In this document: positions 15,900-24,575 of the stretch, piece by piece | Position numbering within the stretch: position 1 is the stretch's first letter | Layout: every line of letters starts with the position of its first letter | DNA from: Litorimonas sp963972195 | Lineage (GTDB): Bacteria > Pseudomonadota > Alphaproteobacteria > Caulobacterales > Maricaulaceae | Reading direction: 5' to 3' | Assembly: GCA_963972195.1 (NCBI GenBank) | Contig: CAXATH010000003.1 | Location: 1-64,000 of the forward strand | Length of the DNA: 64,000 nt | The notes under the pieces: generated by a model | Seen by the model: only the letters and a program-made list of their open reading frames with translations | Database searches by the model: none | Told to the model about the DNA's origin: nothing | Made by a program: the position numbers and the translations under genes

Positions 15900-17144
15900 A
15901 TGTTGCAAAAAGACTTACCTTCGACCCGCCGGCACGATCTGGATTGGCTCCGTATTATCGCTTTCGGACTTTTGATATTTTATCATATCGGCATGTTTTA
16001 CGTGAGCTGGGGTTGGCACGTTAAAAGTGTTCATGCCGGACCGGCGGCGGAAGCCTTCATGCGACTTTTGAACCCTTGGAGGCTGTCCTTACTGTTTCTG
16101 ATTTCCGGCGTGGCTTTGCGATTTGCGTTTGACAAGGCGGCCTCCAATCGCGGGGGCCACGCGCGTTTCACGGTTACACGAACCATCAGACTACTCATTC
16201 CAATTATGTTCGGAATTCACATTATCGTGGCGCCCCAAAGCTGGCTGCAGCTTCTGGAGAGCGGAGAAATTACGAAGGATTTCTGGGCGTTTTATCCAGA
16301 GTATTTTATCGGCACATCGGAAAAATACTCGGTCACAATTCCGACCTGGAACCACCTCTGGTATGTGGTTTACCTGATGATCTATACGGTGATATTAGCG
16401 CCCTTCGCCAAGCCTTTGGCGAATCTTATGCAAGGCATAGGCGCCAGAACGACACAAAATATTTTCGGCAGCCGATTTGGACTTATTTGGCTAATAGGTC
16501 TCCCCGTCCTGCCACATTTAATTTTCCGACTGTTTTTGGATCAAAACTTTCCCACCACGCATGATGTGGTGAGTGACTGGGCCAATCACGCCCATAGTTT
16601 CACCTTCCTGATAACCGGATTTATTCTCGCAAAAGACAAAGCCATTTGGGCCGCCATTTCACGCTGGCGAAAGGTTTTATGGGTATTGGCGATCGCCCTC
16701 GGGGCCGCATTAACGCTCATTTGGAATAATTGGGACGCGGTTGTCGAAGCCGAAACCTTCCTTTGGCTGGCCAGATTTGCCCGGGTTTTCTTTATCTGGA
16801 TTGTCATTGCCTCGCTTTTGGGATTGGCCCAACATTATCTCAACCGGCCCAGCCGCGCGCTACGCTATATGACCGAAGCCATATTCCCTTGGTATATTCT
16901 GCACCAGACTCTCACCATTATGGCGGGCTATTGGCTTACCCGGCAGGGGCTATCGGTTGGATTGGAATTTGCGGGCGTCTGCCTCGCCACGTTTGGCGGG
17001 TGTCTCTTAATTCATGAAGTTTTTATTCGCCGCTTTAATCTGGTGCGGCCGTTCTTCGGGTTGAAATTCAAAAAGAAAAAAGGGCCGTCAGGAGGGACTG
17101 AAAAGAAGAAACACCCTCAAATCAGGCGCGCCATCAAGCCCTAA
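15900..17144 (+). CDS. Acyltransferase family 3 membrane protein (OpgC-like)
   Basis: A 414-residue integral membrane protein with about ten transmembrane helices, of the acyltransferase-3 family. These transfer acetyl, succinyl or other acyl groups onto surface glycans, periplasmic glucans or lipids. The N-terminal RRHDLDWLRIIAFGLLIFYH segment holds the typical early Arg and His of the family, and the next loop has a PWRLSLLFLISG pattern seen in OpgC-like members. A basic cytosolic tail ends the protein (KFKKKKGP onward). It is divergent from the LytTR gene and presumably controlled by it. The acceptor molecule is unknown. Confidence 0.88.
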   Translation: MLQKDLPSTRRHDLDWLRIIAFGLLIFYHIGMFYVSWGWHVKSVHAGPAAEAFMRLLNPWRLSLLFLISGVALRFAFDKAASNRGGHARFTVTRTIRLLIPIMFGIHIIVAPQSWLQLLESGEITKDFWAFYPEYFIGTSEKYSVTIPTWNHLWYVVYLMIYTVILAPFAKPLANLMQGIGARTTQNIFGSRFGLIWLIGLPVLPHLIFRLFLDQNFPTTHDVVSDWANHAHSFTFLITGFILAKDKAIWAAISRWRKVLWVLAIALGAALTLIWNNWDAVVEAETFLWLARFARVFFIWIVIASLLGLAQHYLNRPSRALRYMTEAIFPWYILHQTLTIMAGYWLTRQGLSVGLEFAGVCLATFGGCLLIHEVFIRRFNLVRPFFGLKFKKKKGPSGGTEKKKHPQIRRAIKP

Positions 17145-17185
17145 GCTCAACTTAAGCCAAATTGAAAAATTCAATCGGGTCGTTA

Positions 17186-17764
17186 CTATCGGAAACGACG
17201 GGGGATTCTTTCGACGCCGTCCGCATTTTCTCTTTCAGCCGCGTCGTCTCCCCGTTCACTACCTTGGCGAGGCATAGTGATAGCGTAAGTTGATTCTTGC
17301 CGAGTGACGAACCCGTCTTTGTTCTCATCGGCGCGGTCAAATTCTCTCACAAGTCCGTTTTTGAATTCCTTTTTCGTCAGTCCGCCGTTAAAGTCAGAAT
17401 CAAAACTTAGAAAGTTCGGCATAACCTCTCTGGACCCCATAACGGATAAGGCCCAATTTCCGTAGTCGATGGCGCTGACTTTCGCGCCGGAATTCAGAAC
17501 GGCCCATTCTTTTTCAGCTCCGGCTTCCAATTCCGCTCTGGAAAGACCCGCCCGTCCATCCGTGTCCATAGACGCAAATAAAAGCCCGATAGGACGCACA
17601 GCCGTGATAGAGCCGCCGCTCCGTAAATTATCCTGAGGCGTCAGGCGGCGCGTCTCAGAACTCGACGACGCGCAGGCGGAGAGGAACAGAGCGAAGCTTA
17701 GCCCAGACAGGCACAGGATTGACCGCGTCGAGAATTTATTTTTGAAATGTTTTTTATGAGTCAT
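17186..17764 (-). CDS. EF-hand calcium-binding lipoprotein
   Basis: A 192-residue predicted lipoprotein. A long basic N-terminal region leads to a hydrophobic stretch and the lipobox LSAC (Cys at about residue 31). Three EF-hand loops can be read: DTDGRAGLSRAE, DSDFNGGLTKKE and DENKDGFVTRQE, all with the expected Asp/Asn/Glu ligands. The C-terminal 40 residues are charged and probably disordered. It is convergent with the acyltransferase gene. A role in calcium sensing or envelope structure is possible, but nothing here specifies it. Confidence 0.8.
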   Translation of the reverse strand: MTHKKHFKNKFSTRSILCLSGLSFALFLSACASSSSETRRLTPQDNLRSGGSITAVRPIGLLFASMDTDGRAGLSRAELEAGAEKEWAVLNSGAKVSAIDYGNWALSVMGSREVMPNFLSFDSDFNGGLTKKEFKNGLVREFDRADENKDGFVTRQESTYAITMPRQGSERGDDAAERENADGVERIPRRFR

Positions 17765-17979
17765 AACCGGCCTTTAATATCTCTAACTTCTATAAACGTC
17801 GCGCAATTTTAAACACGTTACAATGACTTTATAACGGAGAGCGCCTGCGCATTACCCCGCGTGACGCTTCTCCGGGAAATTCAACCTAAGAAAAACAATA
17901 AATCAAAGACTTACCAATTATTCTTGCAAGTTAATGTAATTTTCTGAAACGTTTCTATGAAGGCTCACGTAACTAGGGG

Positions 17980-19332
17980 GTGAAACCTCTACTCCATTCC
18001 CGCGCGGCCCCAATATCCCGCCAGCGCATTGCTATTATCGGCAGCGGTATCTCCGGGCTCTCCGCCGCCTGGCTGCTCCATCCCCATCATGATATCACCG
18101 TTTATGAAGCGAATGATTACATCGGAGGGCACAGTCATACCGTCGATATAGAGACAGGCGGGAATACACTCCCCGTCGATACAGGCTTTATCGTTTATAA
18201 TAATCGAAACTACCCCAATCTCAGCGAGCTTTTCGAGAGGCTGGATGTTCCGACTTGGGAAACGGACATGTCGTTTGGAGCCTCCCTGAATGACGGCGCC
18301 TTGGAATATGCCGGAGGAACGAAAGGCGGATTATTTGCCCAGAAGAGCAATCTCCTTCGCCCTCGATACTGGTCGATGCTTCGCGAATTAATGCGGTTTT
18401 ATAAGAACGCAGATCGCTATCGTTTAGAGCCGGAATTCGCGAACCTCTCGCTACGCTCGCTCTTGCAAGATGAAAACTATTCAGATGCGTTTATAGAAGA
18501 CCACCTCGCGCCCATGGGGGCGGCTATCTGGTCTTCTGACTCGCAGGAAATTCTGGATTTCCCGGCACAAAGCTTCATGCGCTTTTTCAATAATCATGGT
18601 CTAGATCGTTTAAATGACGCGCCCATCTGGCGAACAGTCAAAGGCGGAAGTCGTGAATATGTGAAAAAGCTGAGCGCCGGTTTTTCAGATCGGATTAAGT
18701 TGAGCGCCCCCGTTCAGTCCGTAAAAGGCAGGACAATCGAAACAAAGTCGGATAAGCAGACATTTGATAAAATCCTGTTCGCCTGTCATTCCGATCAGGC
18801 CCTGAAAATCCTACAAAACCCTGAAAATGAGCAAGGGCGAATTTTATCCGCAATGCGTTACCGCCCCAATGAGGTGGTTTTGCATCACGATGAAAACTTG
18901 ATGCCAAAACGTAAAAAAGCCTGGGCGAGCTGGAATTATCTTTCCAAGGACGATGGGCAAGGACCGCCCGCTGTGTCCTACTGGATGAATAGGCTGCAGC
19001 ATGTCCCGACGGACACGCCCGTCATCGTCACCCTCAATCCGGACCGGCATATCAACCCGTCAAAAATCTGGGCGAAATTCAGTTACGATCACCCGGTCTT
19101 TGATATGGCGGCGGAAGAGGCCAAATCAGATATATGGGCCGTGCAAGGTCAAAACGGATATTGGTTTGCCGGCGCCTATTTGGGGGACGGCTTTCACGAA
19201 GACGGAATTCAGGCGGGGCTTTTTTCTGCCGAGCAGATGGGCGGCATAAAACGGCCGTGGGACAGCCCCGGGCAGACAGCCCGACTGCGTCTTGATAAGT
19301 TCGTCCCTAAAATCGATAAAATGGTGGCATGA
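17980..19332 (+). CDS. FAD-dependent amine-oxidase-like oxidoreductase (CFA-cluster type)
   Basis: A 450-residue flavoprotein with the N-terminal Rossmann motif IGSGISGLSAAWLL (about residues 20-33), the acidic ribose-binding YEANDYIGGHSHT and a C-terminal FAD segment (FAGAYLGDGFHEDGI). This type occurs almost always next to DUF1365 and a cyclopropane-fatty-acid-synthase-like methyltransferase. It is thought to modify lipid acyl chains. The GTG start at 17980 has an AGGGGG ribosome site. The stop overlaps the DUF1365 start by 4 bases (ATGA), so the genes form one operon. Confidence 0.88.
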   Translation: MKPLLHSRAAPISRQRIAIIGSGISGLSAAWLLHPHHDITVYEANDYIGGHSHTVDIETGGNTLPVDTGFIVYNNRNYPNLSELFERLDVPTWETDMSFGASLNDGALEYAGGTKGGLFAQKSNLLRPRYWSMLRELMRFYKNADRYRLEPEFANLSLRSLLQDENYSDAFIEDHLAPMGAAIWSSDSQEILDFPAQSFMRFFNNHGLDRLNDAPIWRTVKGGSREYVKKLSAGFSDRIKLSAPVQSVKGRTIETKSDKQTFDKILFACHSDQALKILQNPENEQGRILSAMRYRPNEVVLHHDENLMPKRKKAWASWNYLSKDDGQGPPAVSYWMNRLQHVPTDTPVIVTLNPDRHINPSKIWAKFSYDHPVFDMAAEEAKSDIWAVQGQNGYWFAGAYLGDGFHEDGIQAGLFSAEQMGGIKRPWDSPGQTARLRLDKFVPKIDKMVA

Positions 19333-20099
19333 GTTTGATCCAAAATGCCCTTTACCGCGGGACGGTCAGTCATACGCGGCGATTGCCGGTCAAACATAGT
19401 TTTGACTATCCGGTTTTCTATGCCGCCATAGATCTGGACAGTTTTGAAACAGGCGGTGACCTGCCGTCTTTACTCAGTCTGGATGGTTTTAACCTCTTCA
19501 GCCTCAGGCAAAAAGATTACGGGGACCAAACGCCTGAAGGATTGAAAGATTATATCCGCTTCGTTTTTTCCGATGTCGGTGTTGAGACGCCTCACAAAAT
19601 CATATTACTCACAATGCCGCGCCTATTGGGATATGCGTTTAATCCCATTTCTATTTTCTATGCTCTGGACGCCGGGGGCAATGTCACCGGGGTTATTTAT
19701 GAAGTTCACAATACATTTGGCGAACGCCATAGCTATGCCTTTGCGATTTCGGATGACCTTTCACATCATTCAATTGAAAAATCTCTTTATGTGTCGCCGT
19801 TTTTTCATGTCGAAGGGGGATATCGATTCACTCAAATTGTCCCCGGGAAAAACTTGAAACTTGGCATTCAATATTCTGTCAAAGACAAAACCGTTTTCTC
19901 CGCCGCCCTGTCTGCAAAACGATCGCCTTTAACGAATAAAATGCTATTAAAAGTCTTCTTTCTCTACCCGCTTCTGACCCTTAGGGTAACAGCCGCCATT
20001 CATTTTCAGGCTTTAAAGCTTTGGTTCAAAAAAGTGCCCCTGACATCCAAACCGACGCCGCCGAAACAGGCTGTCAGCTCTAAACCCTCACAGACATAA
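19329..20099 (+). CDS. DUF1365 family protein
   Basis: A 256-residue protein matching DUF1365 by its landmarks: an N-terminal YRGTVSHTRRLPVKHSF segment, then LLTMPRLLGYAFNPISIFY and YEVHNTFGERHSYAF. It has no catalytic assignment. The family co-occurs with FAD oxidoreductases and cyclopropane-fatty-acid-synthase-like enzymes, as here, pointing to membrane lipid modification. The C-terminal tail is Lys/Pro-rich. The start overlaps the upstream stop by 4 bases. Confidence 0.9.
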   Translation: MSLIQNALYRGTVSHTRRLPVKHSFDYPVFYAAIDLDSFETGGDLPSLLSLDGFNLFSLRQKDYGDQTPEGLKDYIRFVFSDVGVETPHKIILLTMPRLLGYAFNPISIFYALDAGGNVTGVIYEVHNTFGERHSYAFAISDDLSHHSIEKSLYVSPFFHVEGGYRFTQIVPGKNLKLGIQYSVKDKTVFSAALSAKRSPLTNKMLLKVFFLYPLLTLRVTAAIHFQALKLWFKKVPLTSKPTPPKQAVSSKPSQT

Positions 20100-20110
20100 T
20101 TATAAAAAAT

Positions 20111-21334
20111 ATGACAAATAGTTTGACCCTTTACGATCCTCCAAAGCCGAATGATCACACGCTGAACCTGCGCGGCCGTCTTTTGGCCCTCGCCTTCGCC
20201 AAGATGGATTTTGGCCATCTTTACGTTCACTTTCCGAATGGGGCGATACGAAGTTTCGGGCCGAGCGATGGGGAGCCAGCGCGCTTGAGCATATCCTCCA
20301 ATCGAGCAATCTCCCGCATTCTTACCAACGGCGCTTTGGGTTTAAGCGAAGGCTATATGGCGGGGGAATGGGAAACAGACAATCTTCCTTACCTGCTACA
20401 GATTTTGGGGCGGAACATGCTTCGCCTCGAAGCGCTCATACCCCGGTTTTTCAAAATGGATTGGGTGGACCGCTTGGCTCATGCTTTTCGAAAAAACAGT
20501 CGGGCGGGAAGCCGTAAAAATATTGCCTTTCACTATGACCTGGGGAACGCGTTCTACAAATTATGGCTCGATCCCAGCCTGACTTATTCCTCGGCTGTCT
20601 TCACGCGGCAGGACCAATCACTGGAGGAGGCTCAGCTTGAAAAATATCGCCGCCTTTGCCGTCACGTCGGCATCAAAAAAGGCGACAAAGTCTTGGAAAT
20701 TGGCTGTGGCTGGGGCGGGTTCGCCGAAGTCGCCATTTCCGAATTCGGCGCCCACGTCACGGGTTTGACCCTTTCGCGGGAGCAACTGGTTTATGCTCAG
20801 AAACGTCTGTCAGAGGCCGGGCTGAGCGAGCAGTCTGATCTACGCCTGCAGGATTACCGCGACTGCGAAGATCAATTTGATCATATTGTCTCCATCGAAA
20901 TGTTCGAAGCCGTCGGCGAAGCCTATTGGCCGACCTATTTTGAGAGCCTGAAGCGGTGTCTCAAACCCGGCGGGCGGGTCGGCATCCAAACCATCACAAT
21001 CGACCACGGCACATTTGAGCACTACCGCACGCATGTGGACTTCATCCAGAAATATGTTTTCCCGGGAGGTATGTTGCCAAGTGAGCCCGTTTTCGAAAAA
21101 CTGGCCAAAAACGTAGGGTTCAATATATTAGAGCAGAACCGTTTCGGAGAAAGTTATGCCCGGACTTTGGCCATCTGGCGGGAGCAATTCTTTGAAACGA
21201 TTGAAACCGTTCGTGAGCAAGGTTTTGACGAACGGTTCGAAAAAATGTGGGATTATTATCTGTCATATTGCGAAGCCGGGTTTAAACTCGGCACAATTGA
21301 TGTGAGCCAGATTGTTTTGGGCGAGAAATCATAA
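20111..21334 (+). CDS. cfa: Cyclopropane-fatty-acyl-phospholipid synthase family methyltransferase
   Basis: A 407-residue SAM-dependent enzyme acting on unsaturated acyl chains of membrane phospholipids. The N-terminal lipid-binding domain (residues 1-125) is followed by the methyltransferase domain with NIAFHYDLGNAFYKLWLD (about 137-154), the SAM motif VLEIGCGWGGF (about 193-203) and the family's EMFEAVGE segment (about 262-269). It starts 11 bases after the DUF1365 stop. Whether the product is a cyclopropane ring or another methylated chain cannot be decided from sequence. The FAD-oxidoreductase/DUF1365 partners leave room for a modified product. Confidence 0.92.
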   Translation: MTNSLTLYDPPKPNDHTLNLRGRLLALAFAKMDFGHLYVHFPNGAIRSFGPSDGEPARLSISSNRAISRILTNGALGLSEGYMAGEWETDNLPYLLQILGRNMLRLEALIPRFFKMDWVDRLAHAFRKNSRAGSRKNIAFHYDLGNAFYKLWLDPSLTYSSAVFTRQDQSLEEAQLEKYRRLCRHVGIKKGDKVLEIGCGWGGFAEVAISEFGAHVTGLTLSREQLVYAQKRLSEAGLSEQSDLRLQDYRDCEDQFDHIVSIEMFEAVGEAYWPTYFESLKRCLKPGGRVGIQTITIDHGTFEHYRTHVDFIQKYVFPGGMLPSEPVFEKLAKNVGFNILEQNRFGESYARTLAIWREQFFETIETVREQGFDERFEKMWDYYLSYCEAGFKLGTIDVSQIVLGEKS

Positions 21335-21370
21335 ACACTGTAAAAACAATGCGTTAATTCACCTTATCTG

Positions 21371-21395
21371 GAACTCTCCTGCAAGCGCCCCGTAG
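21371..21395 (+). promoter_or_regulatory. EcfG-type (general stress) promoter
   Basis: GGAAC at 21371-21375, 16 bases, then CGTA. This is the same pattern as in front of nepR-ecfG in this window. It lies 55 bases before the DUF892 start codon at 21451. Confidence 0.75.
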
Positions 21396-21450
21396 ATAAG
21401 GTACAAGGCACTCAACCTTGAACTCATTTCGACACAGGAGATTTATCTCT

Positions 21451-21951
21451 ATGGCTCTCAATAATTTACAAGACCTATACATCGCTGAACTCAAAGACAT
21501 TTACAGCGCGAACAAACAATCCAAATCAACCACCAAAATGTTGGCGAAAGAGGCCACAGATGCGGATCTGGTAAAAGCATTGGAGCGCGGCGTAGACGGC
21601 GTTGATAAGGGTATGAAAACCATGGAATCAATTCTTGCTAATCATGGCCACAAACCCTCCGGCGAATTCTGCAAAGGGATGGAAGGCTTGATTAAAGAGG
21701 CCAAACATCACGTTACCGAAGAAAGCTTCGGCGACACTGATGTAAAAGACGCCATGATTGTCACGCAATATCAGCGGATGGAACATTACGCGATTGCCGG
21801 ATATGGATGCCTGCACACATTCGCCCGCCGCCTAGGCCTTGATGAGGATGCTGAGAAAATCAAGAGCTGCCTTGAAGCGACGAAAGAAGGCGATGTCTAT
21901 CTTTCTGGCCTCGCGGAAAGTGAAATCAATAAAGCTGCACTCGCAGCATAG
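21451..21951 (+). CDS. DUF892 (YciE/YciF-type) ferritin-like protein
   Basis: A 166-residue all-helical protein of the DUF892 family, whose members form ferritin-like four-helix bundles and are typically induced by stress. Landmarks are DLYIAELKDIYSANKQ at the N terminus and the central helices with conserved Glu/His (EEAKHH-type and QRMEHYAIAGYG). I start at the ATG at 21451, which has an ACAGGAG ribosome site. An upstream in-frame start at 21418 adds an unconvincing tail. An EcfG-type promoter lies upstream and a strong terminator downstream, making this a single-gene stress-response unit. Confidence 0.9.
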   Translation: MALNNLQDLYIAELKDIYSANKQSKSTTKMLAKEATDADLVKALERGVDGVDKGMKTMESILANHGHKPSGEFCKGMEGLIKEAKHHVTEESFGDTDVKDAMIVTQYQRMEHYAIAGYGCLHTFARRLGLDEDAEKIKSCLEATKEGDVYLSGLAESEINKAALAA

Positions 21952-21970
21952 TCTAAATATAACTCTCAAG

Positions 21971-22000
21971 AGCTGCTCCCTTTCTGGGGCAGCTTTTTTT
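21971..22000 (+). terminator. Rho-independent terminator
   Basis: Stem AGCTGCTCCC with GGGGCAGCT around a TTTCT loop, followed by an eight-T run. It lies 19 bases after the DUF892 stop. Confidence 0.9.
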
Positions 22001-22108
22001 ATGCCCTGAAATAATCGGAAAATCACCCTGATTTGGTTTAAGAAATACCATACTGTTTCGTGATAGAAATATCTGGATTTGACACTCGGCAAAGATTAGA
22101 GCGCGACT

Positions 22109-23926
22109 ATGTGTGGTATTATTGGAATAACAGGCCGGAAATCGGTTACGGACAGATTGGTCGACGGGCTGAAACGGCTTGAATATCGCGGCTATGACAG
22201 CTCCGGCATTGCTGTGCTGACGAACGGCTCGCTGCAACGCGAACGCGCCGAAGGGAAAATCAAAAATCTCGAAGCCAAATTAAATGCTGCCAATATTGAT
22301 GGGCAATCCGGGATAGCTCATACGCGCTGGGCCACCCATGGCGTTCCGAACGAAACCAATGCCCACCCGCATTTTTCAGGCCGTGTCGGCGTGGTCCATA
22401 ACGGCATTATCGAAAATTTTCTGGAACTCCGCAAAGAGCTGTCGAAAACCCGCGAATTCAGAACAGAGACTGATACCGAAGTTGTCGCGCATCTAGTGGA
22501 TGCGGCCCTGGAGCAAGGCGACAATCCAAAAGATGCCTTTCGCAAATCTCTCAAACAACTGACGGGGGCCTATGCCTTCGGCGTCATAATTGACGGGGTG
22601 GAAGATCAGATATTTTGCGCGCGGGCGGGCTCGCCATTGGCCATAGGGATTGGCGACGGAGAGATGTATATCGGCTCTGACGCCATGGCGCTGACCCAGC
22701 TGACCAATAATCTGATTTATCTGGAAGAAGGCGATTGGGCTATTTTGACCCCGGATAGCTATGAGATTTTCGATCGGCAAGACAAACCCGTGACCCGTGA
22801 GGCGACGATTATTTCCGGCGGCCCGGCTATGGCAGAAAAAGGCAATTACCGCCACTTCATGCTCAAGGAAATTTACGAGCAGCCCGAAACTGTCGGGCGC
22901 ACCCTCGCCAATTATATTGACGAGTTTCGCCTGACCGCCAATATCCCGCCCGAGCTGGATTTCAGTGAGTTTGACCGCATTGTCATTATCGCCTGTGGCA
23001 CCGCCTGTTACGCAGCCATGGTGGCAAAATACTGGTTCGAGCAATTGGGCGGCGTTGCTGTCGACGTCGATATCGCGTCGGAGTTCCGTTATCGGAAGCC
23101 CGTCATTTCCAAAAACTCTCTTTTCATCGCTGTGTCCCAATCCGGCGAAACCGCCGATACGCTGGCCGCGCTCCGCTATGCCAAGGAGCACGGCACGAAA
23201 ACGGCGGCTCTTGTGAACGTCATGACCTCGACCATGGCGCGCGAAGCCGATATTGCGCTCCCCATTAATGCGGGGCCGGAAATCGGGGTTGCTTCGACCA
23301 AAGCCTTTACCTCCCAGCTCACCGCTCTGGCGGCTCTGGCGCTTTCAGCCGCGGTCACGCGCAAAGTGCTCTCTCGCGATGCGGAAATTCGTCTCGCCCG
23401 CGCGCTGATTGAAACGCCGCGCCTGATCAAAGAAAGCCTTTTGCGGGATGAGCAAATCGAACGTTTGGCGTTTGAACTTTCCTCTTCAAAACAGGCCTTC
23501 TATCTGGGCCGAGGTAGCCAGGTCCCCATCGCCTATGAGGGGGCGCTCAAGCTGAAGGAAATTAGTTATATCCATGCCGAAGGCTACGCCGCCGGAGAGC
23601 TGAAACACGGTCCCATCGCGCTCATCGAGGACGGCACCCCCGTTATCGTCCTCGCGCCTTATGACAATCTGTTTGAAAAAACGATTTCCAATCTGCAGGA
23701 GGTCGCCTCGCGTGGGGCCAAGATAATTCTCATCACGGACGAGACGGGCGCGAAATCCGCGGGCGGCCTCGCCGCCCATGTCATCAAAATGCCGGATTCG
23801 GACAGCTTCGTCGCGCCGATTATTTCGACGATCGCGGTGCAGCTCCTCGCCTACCACACGGCCGTCCATCTCGGCACGGATGTGGATCAGCCTCGCAATT
23901 TGGCGAAGTCGGTGACGGTGGAGTAA
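22109..23926 (+). CDS. glmS: Glutamine-fructose-6-phosphate aminotransferase (isomerizing)
   Basis: Makes glucosamine-6-phosphate from fructose-6-phosphate and glutamine for peptidoglycan and lipid A. The 605-residue protein has the N-terminal class II glutaminase domain with nucleophile Cys2 (MCGIIGITG, and RWATHG about residue 72) and two SIS sugar-isomerase domains (for example SQSGETADT and GVASTKAFTSQ). It ends with the conserved PRNLAKSVTVE. The family is very well conserved. No glmS ribozyme is visible in the 150-base leader. Confidence 0.98.
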   Translation: MCGIIGITGRKSVTDRLVDGLKRLEYRGYDSSGIAVLTNGSLQRERAEGKIKNLEAKLNAANIDGQSGIAHTRWATHGVPNETNAHPHFSGRVGVVHNGIIENFLELRKELSKTREFRTETDTEVVAHLVDAALEQGDNPKDAFRKSLKQLTGAYAFGVIIDGVEDQIFCARAGSPLAIGIGDGEMYIGSDAMALTQLTNNLIYLEEGDWAILTPDSYEIFDRQDKPVTREATIISGGPAMAEKGNYRHFMLKEIYEQPETVGRTLANYIDEFRLTANIPPELDFSEFDRIVIIACGTACYAAMVAKYWFEQLGGVAVDVDIASEFRYRKPVISKNSLFIAVSQSGETADTLAALRYAKEHGTKTAALVNVMTSTMAREADIALPINAGPEIGVASTKAFTSQLTALAALALSAAVTRKVLSRDAEIRLARALIETPRLIKESLLRDEQIERLAFELSSSKQAFYLGRGSQVPIAYEGALKLKEISYIHAEGYAAGELKHGPIALIEDGTPVIVLAPYDNLFEKTISNLQEVASRGAKIILITDETGAKSAGGLAAHVIKMPDSDSFVAPIISTIAVQLLAYHTAVHLGTDVDQPRNLAKSVTVE

Positions 23927-24000
23927 GGACTTCCCTCCAAAATTTTAACTTGTTTTAAACAAGATGTGCGCTTAGATTTGCCTCACGTCGGGGGGCAATC

Positions 24001-24486
24001 ATGTTACGTATCATAAAAATATTACTCGTATTCAGCGTCTTTTTATGGGGCATATTCGGGGCGTTCGGAAATCTAACGGATTGGAACGGGACAATCGGGG
24101 CGGTCAAAGCGGTCGCGTCTATGTCCACCTTTGAAGGCGGCGCAGAAAGTTGGCGGGCAACCACCAATCCCTTTCTTATTCTGGCTGGCGCTCTATTTAT
24201 TATCTTGTCGAAAATTACCGCAGGGATTTTATGTTTAATTGGCGGGGGCCGCATGTGGAGCGCGCGAAAGGCTGACGCGGCCGCATTTAATCATGCTAAA
24301 ACCTTTGCCCTGTCGGGCTGCGGCGTGGCCATCTTCATGTTGTTTTTGGGTTTTATTGTCATTGGCGAAGGCTGGTTTGAACTTTGGCGGTCTGACGTCT
24401 TTCGTGACCTCGCAGGGCAATCGGCTTTTCGATATGCGGGCATGATTGGCATCGTCGCAATTTTCGTCTCCGTGGCTGACGACTGA
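24001..24486 (+). CDS. DUF2165 family membrane protein
   Basis: A 161-residue integral membrane protein with four hydrophobic helices (about residues 4-22, 58-78, 100-122 and 140-157), consistent with the DUF2165 family of small inner-membrane proteins. No function is known. A periplasmic loop between helices 1 and 2 carries Trp-rich motifs (NLTDWNGTIG, ESWRATTNP). The ATG at 24001 follows a GGGGGGC stretch. Confidence 0.75.
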   Translation: MLRIIKILLVFSVFLWGIFGAFGNLTDWNGTIGAVKAVASMSTFEGGAESWRATTNPFLILAGALFIILSKITAGILCLIGGGRMWSARKADAAAFNHAKTFALSGCGVAIFMLFLGFIVIGEGWFELWRSDVFRDLAGQSAFRYAGMIGIVAIFVSVADD

Positions 24487-24575
24487 CCCCTTCAAAGTTC
24501 AAAGCCGCCTGCAACGGTTGACATCGTCTCTTTCTAAACCAATGGTCGGGAGAATTTCAGAAATAGGGATATAAG

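Noticed and set aside
22002..22108. glmS ribozyme/riboswitch
   Set aside because: The leader is too short and lacks the conserved core; the ribozyme is not expected in this class.
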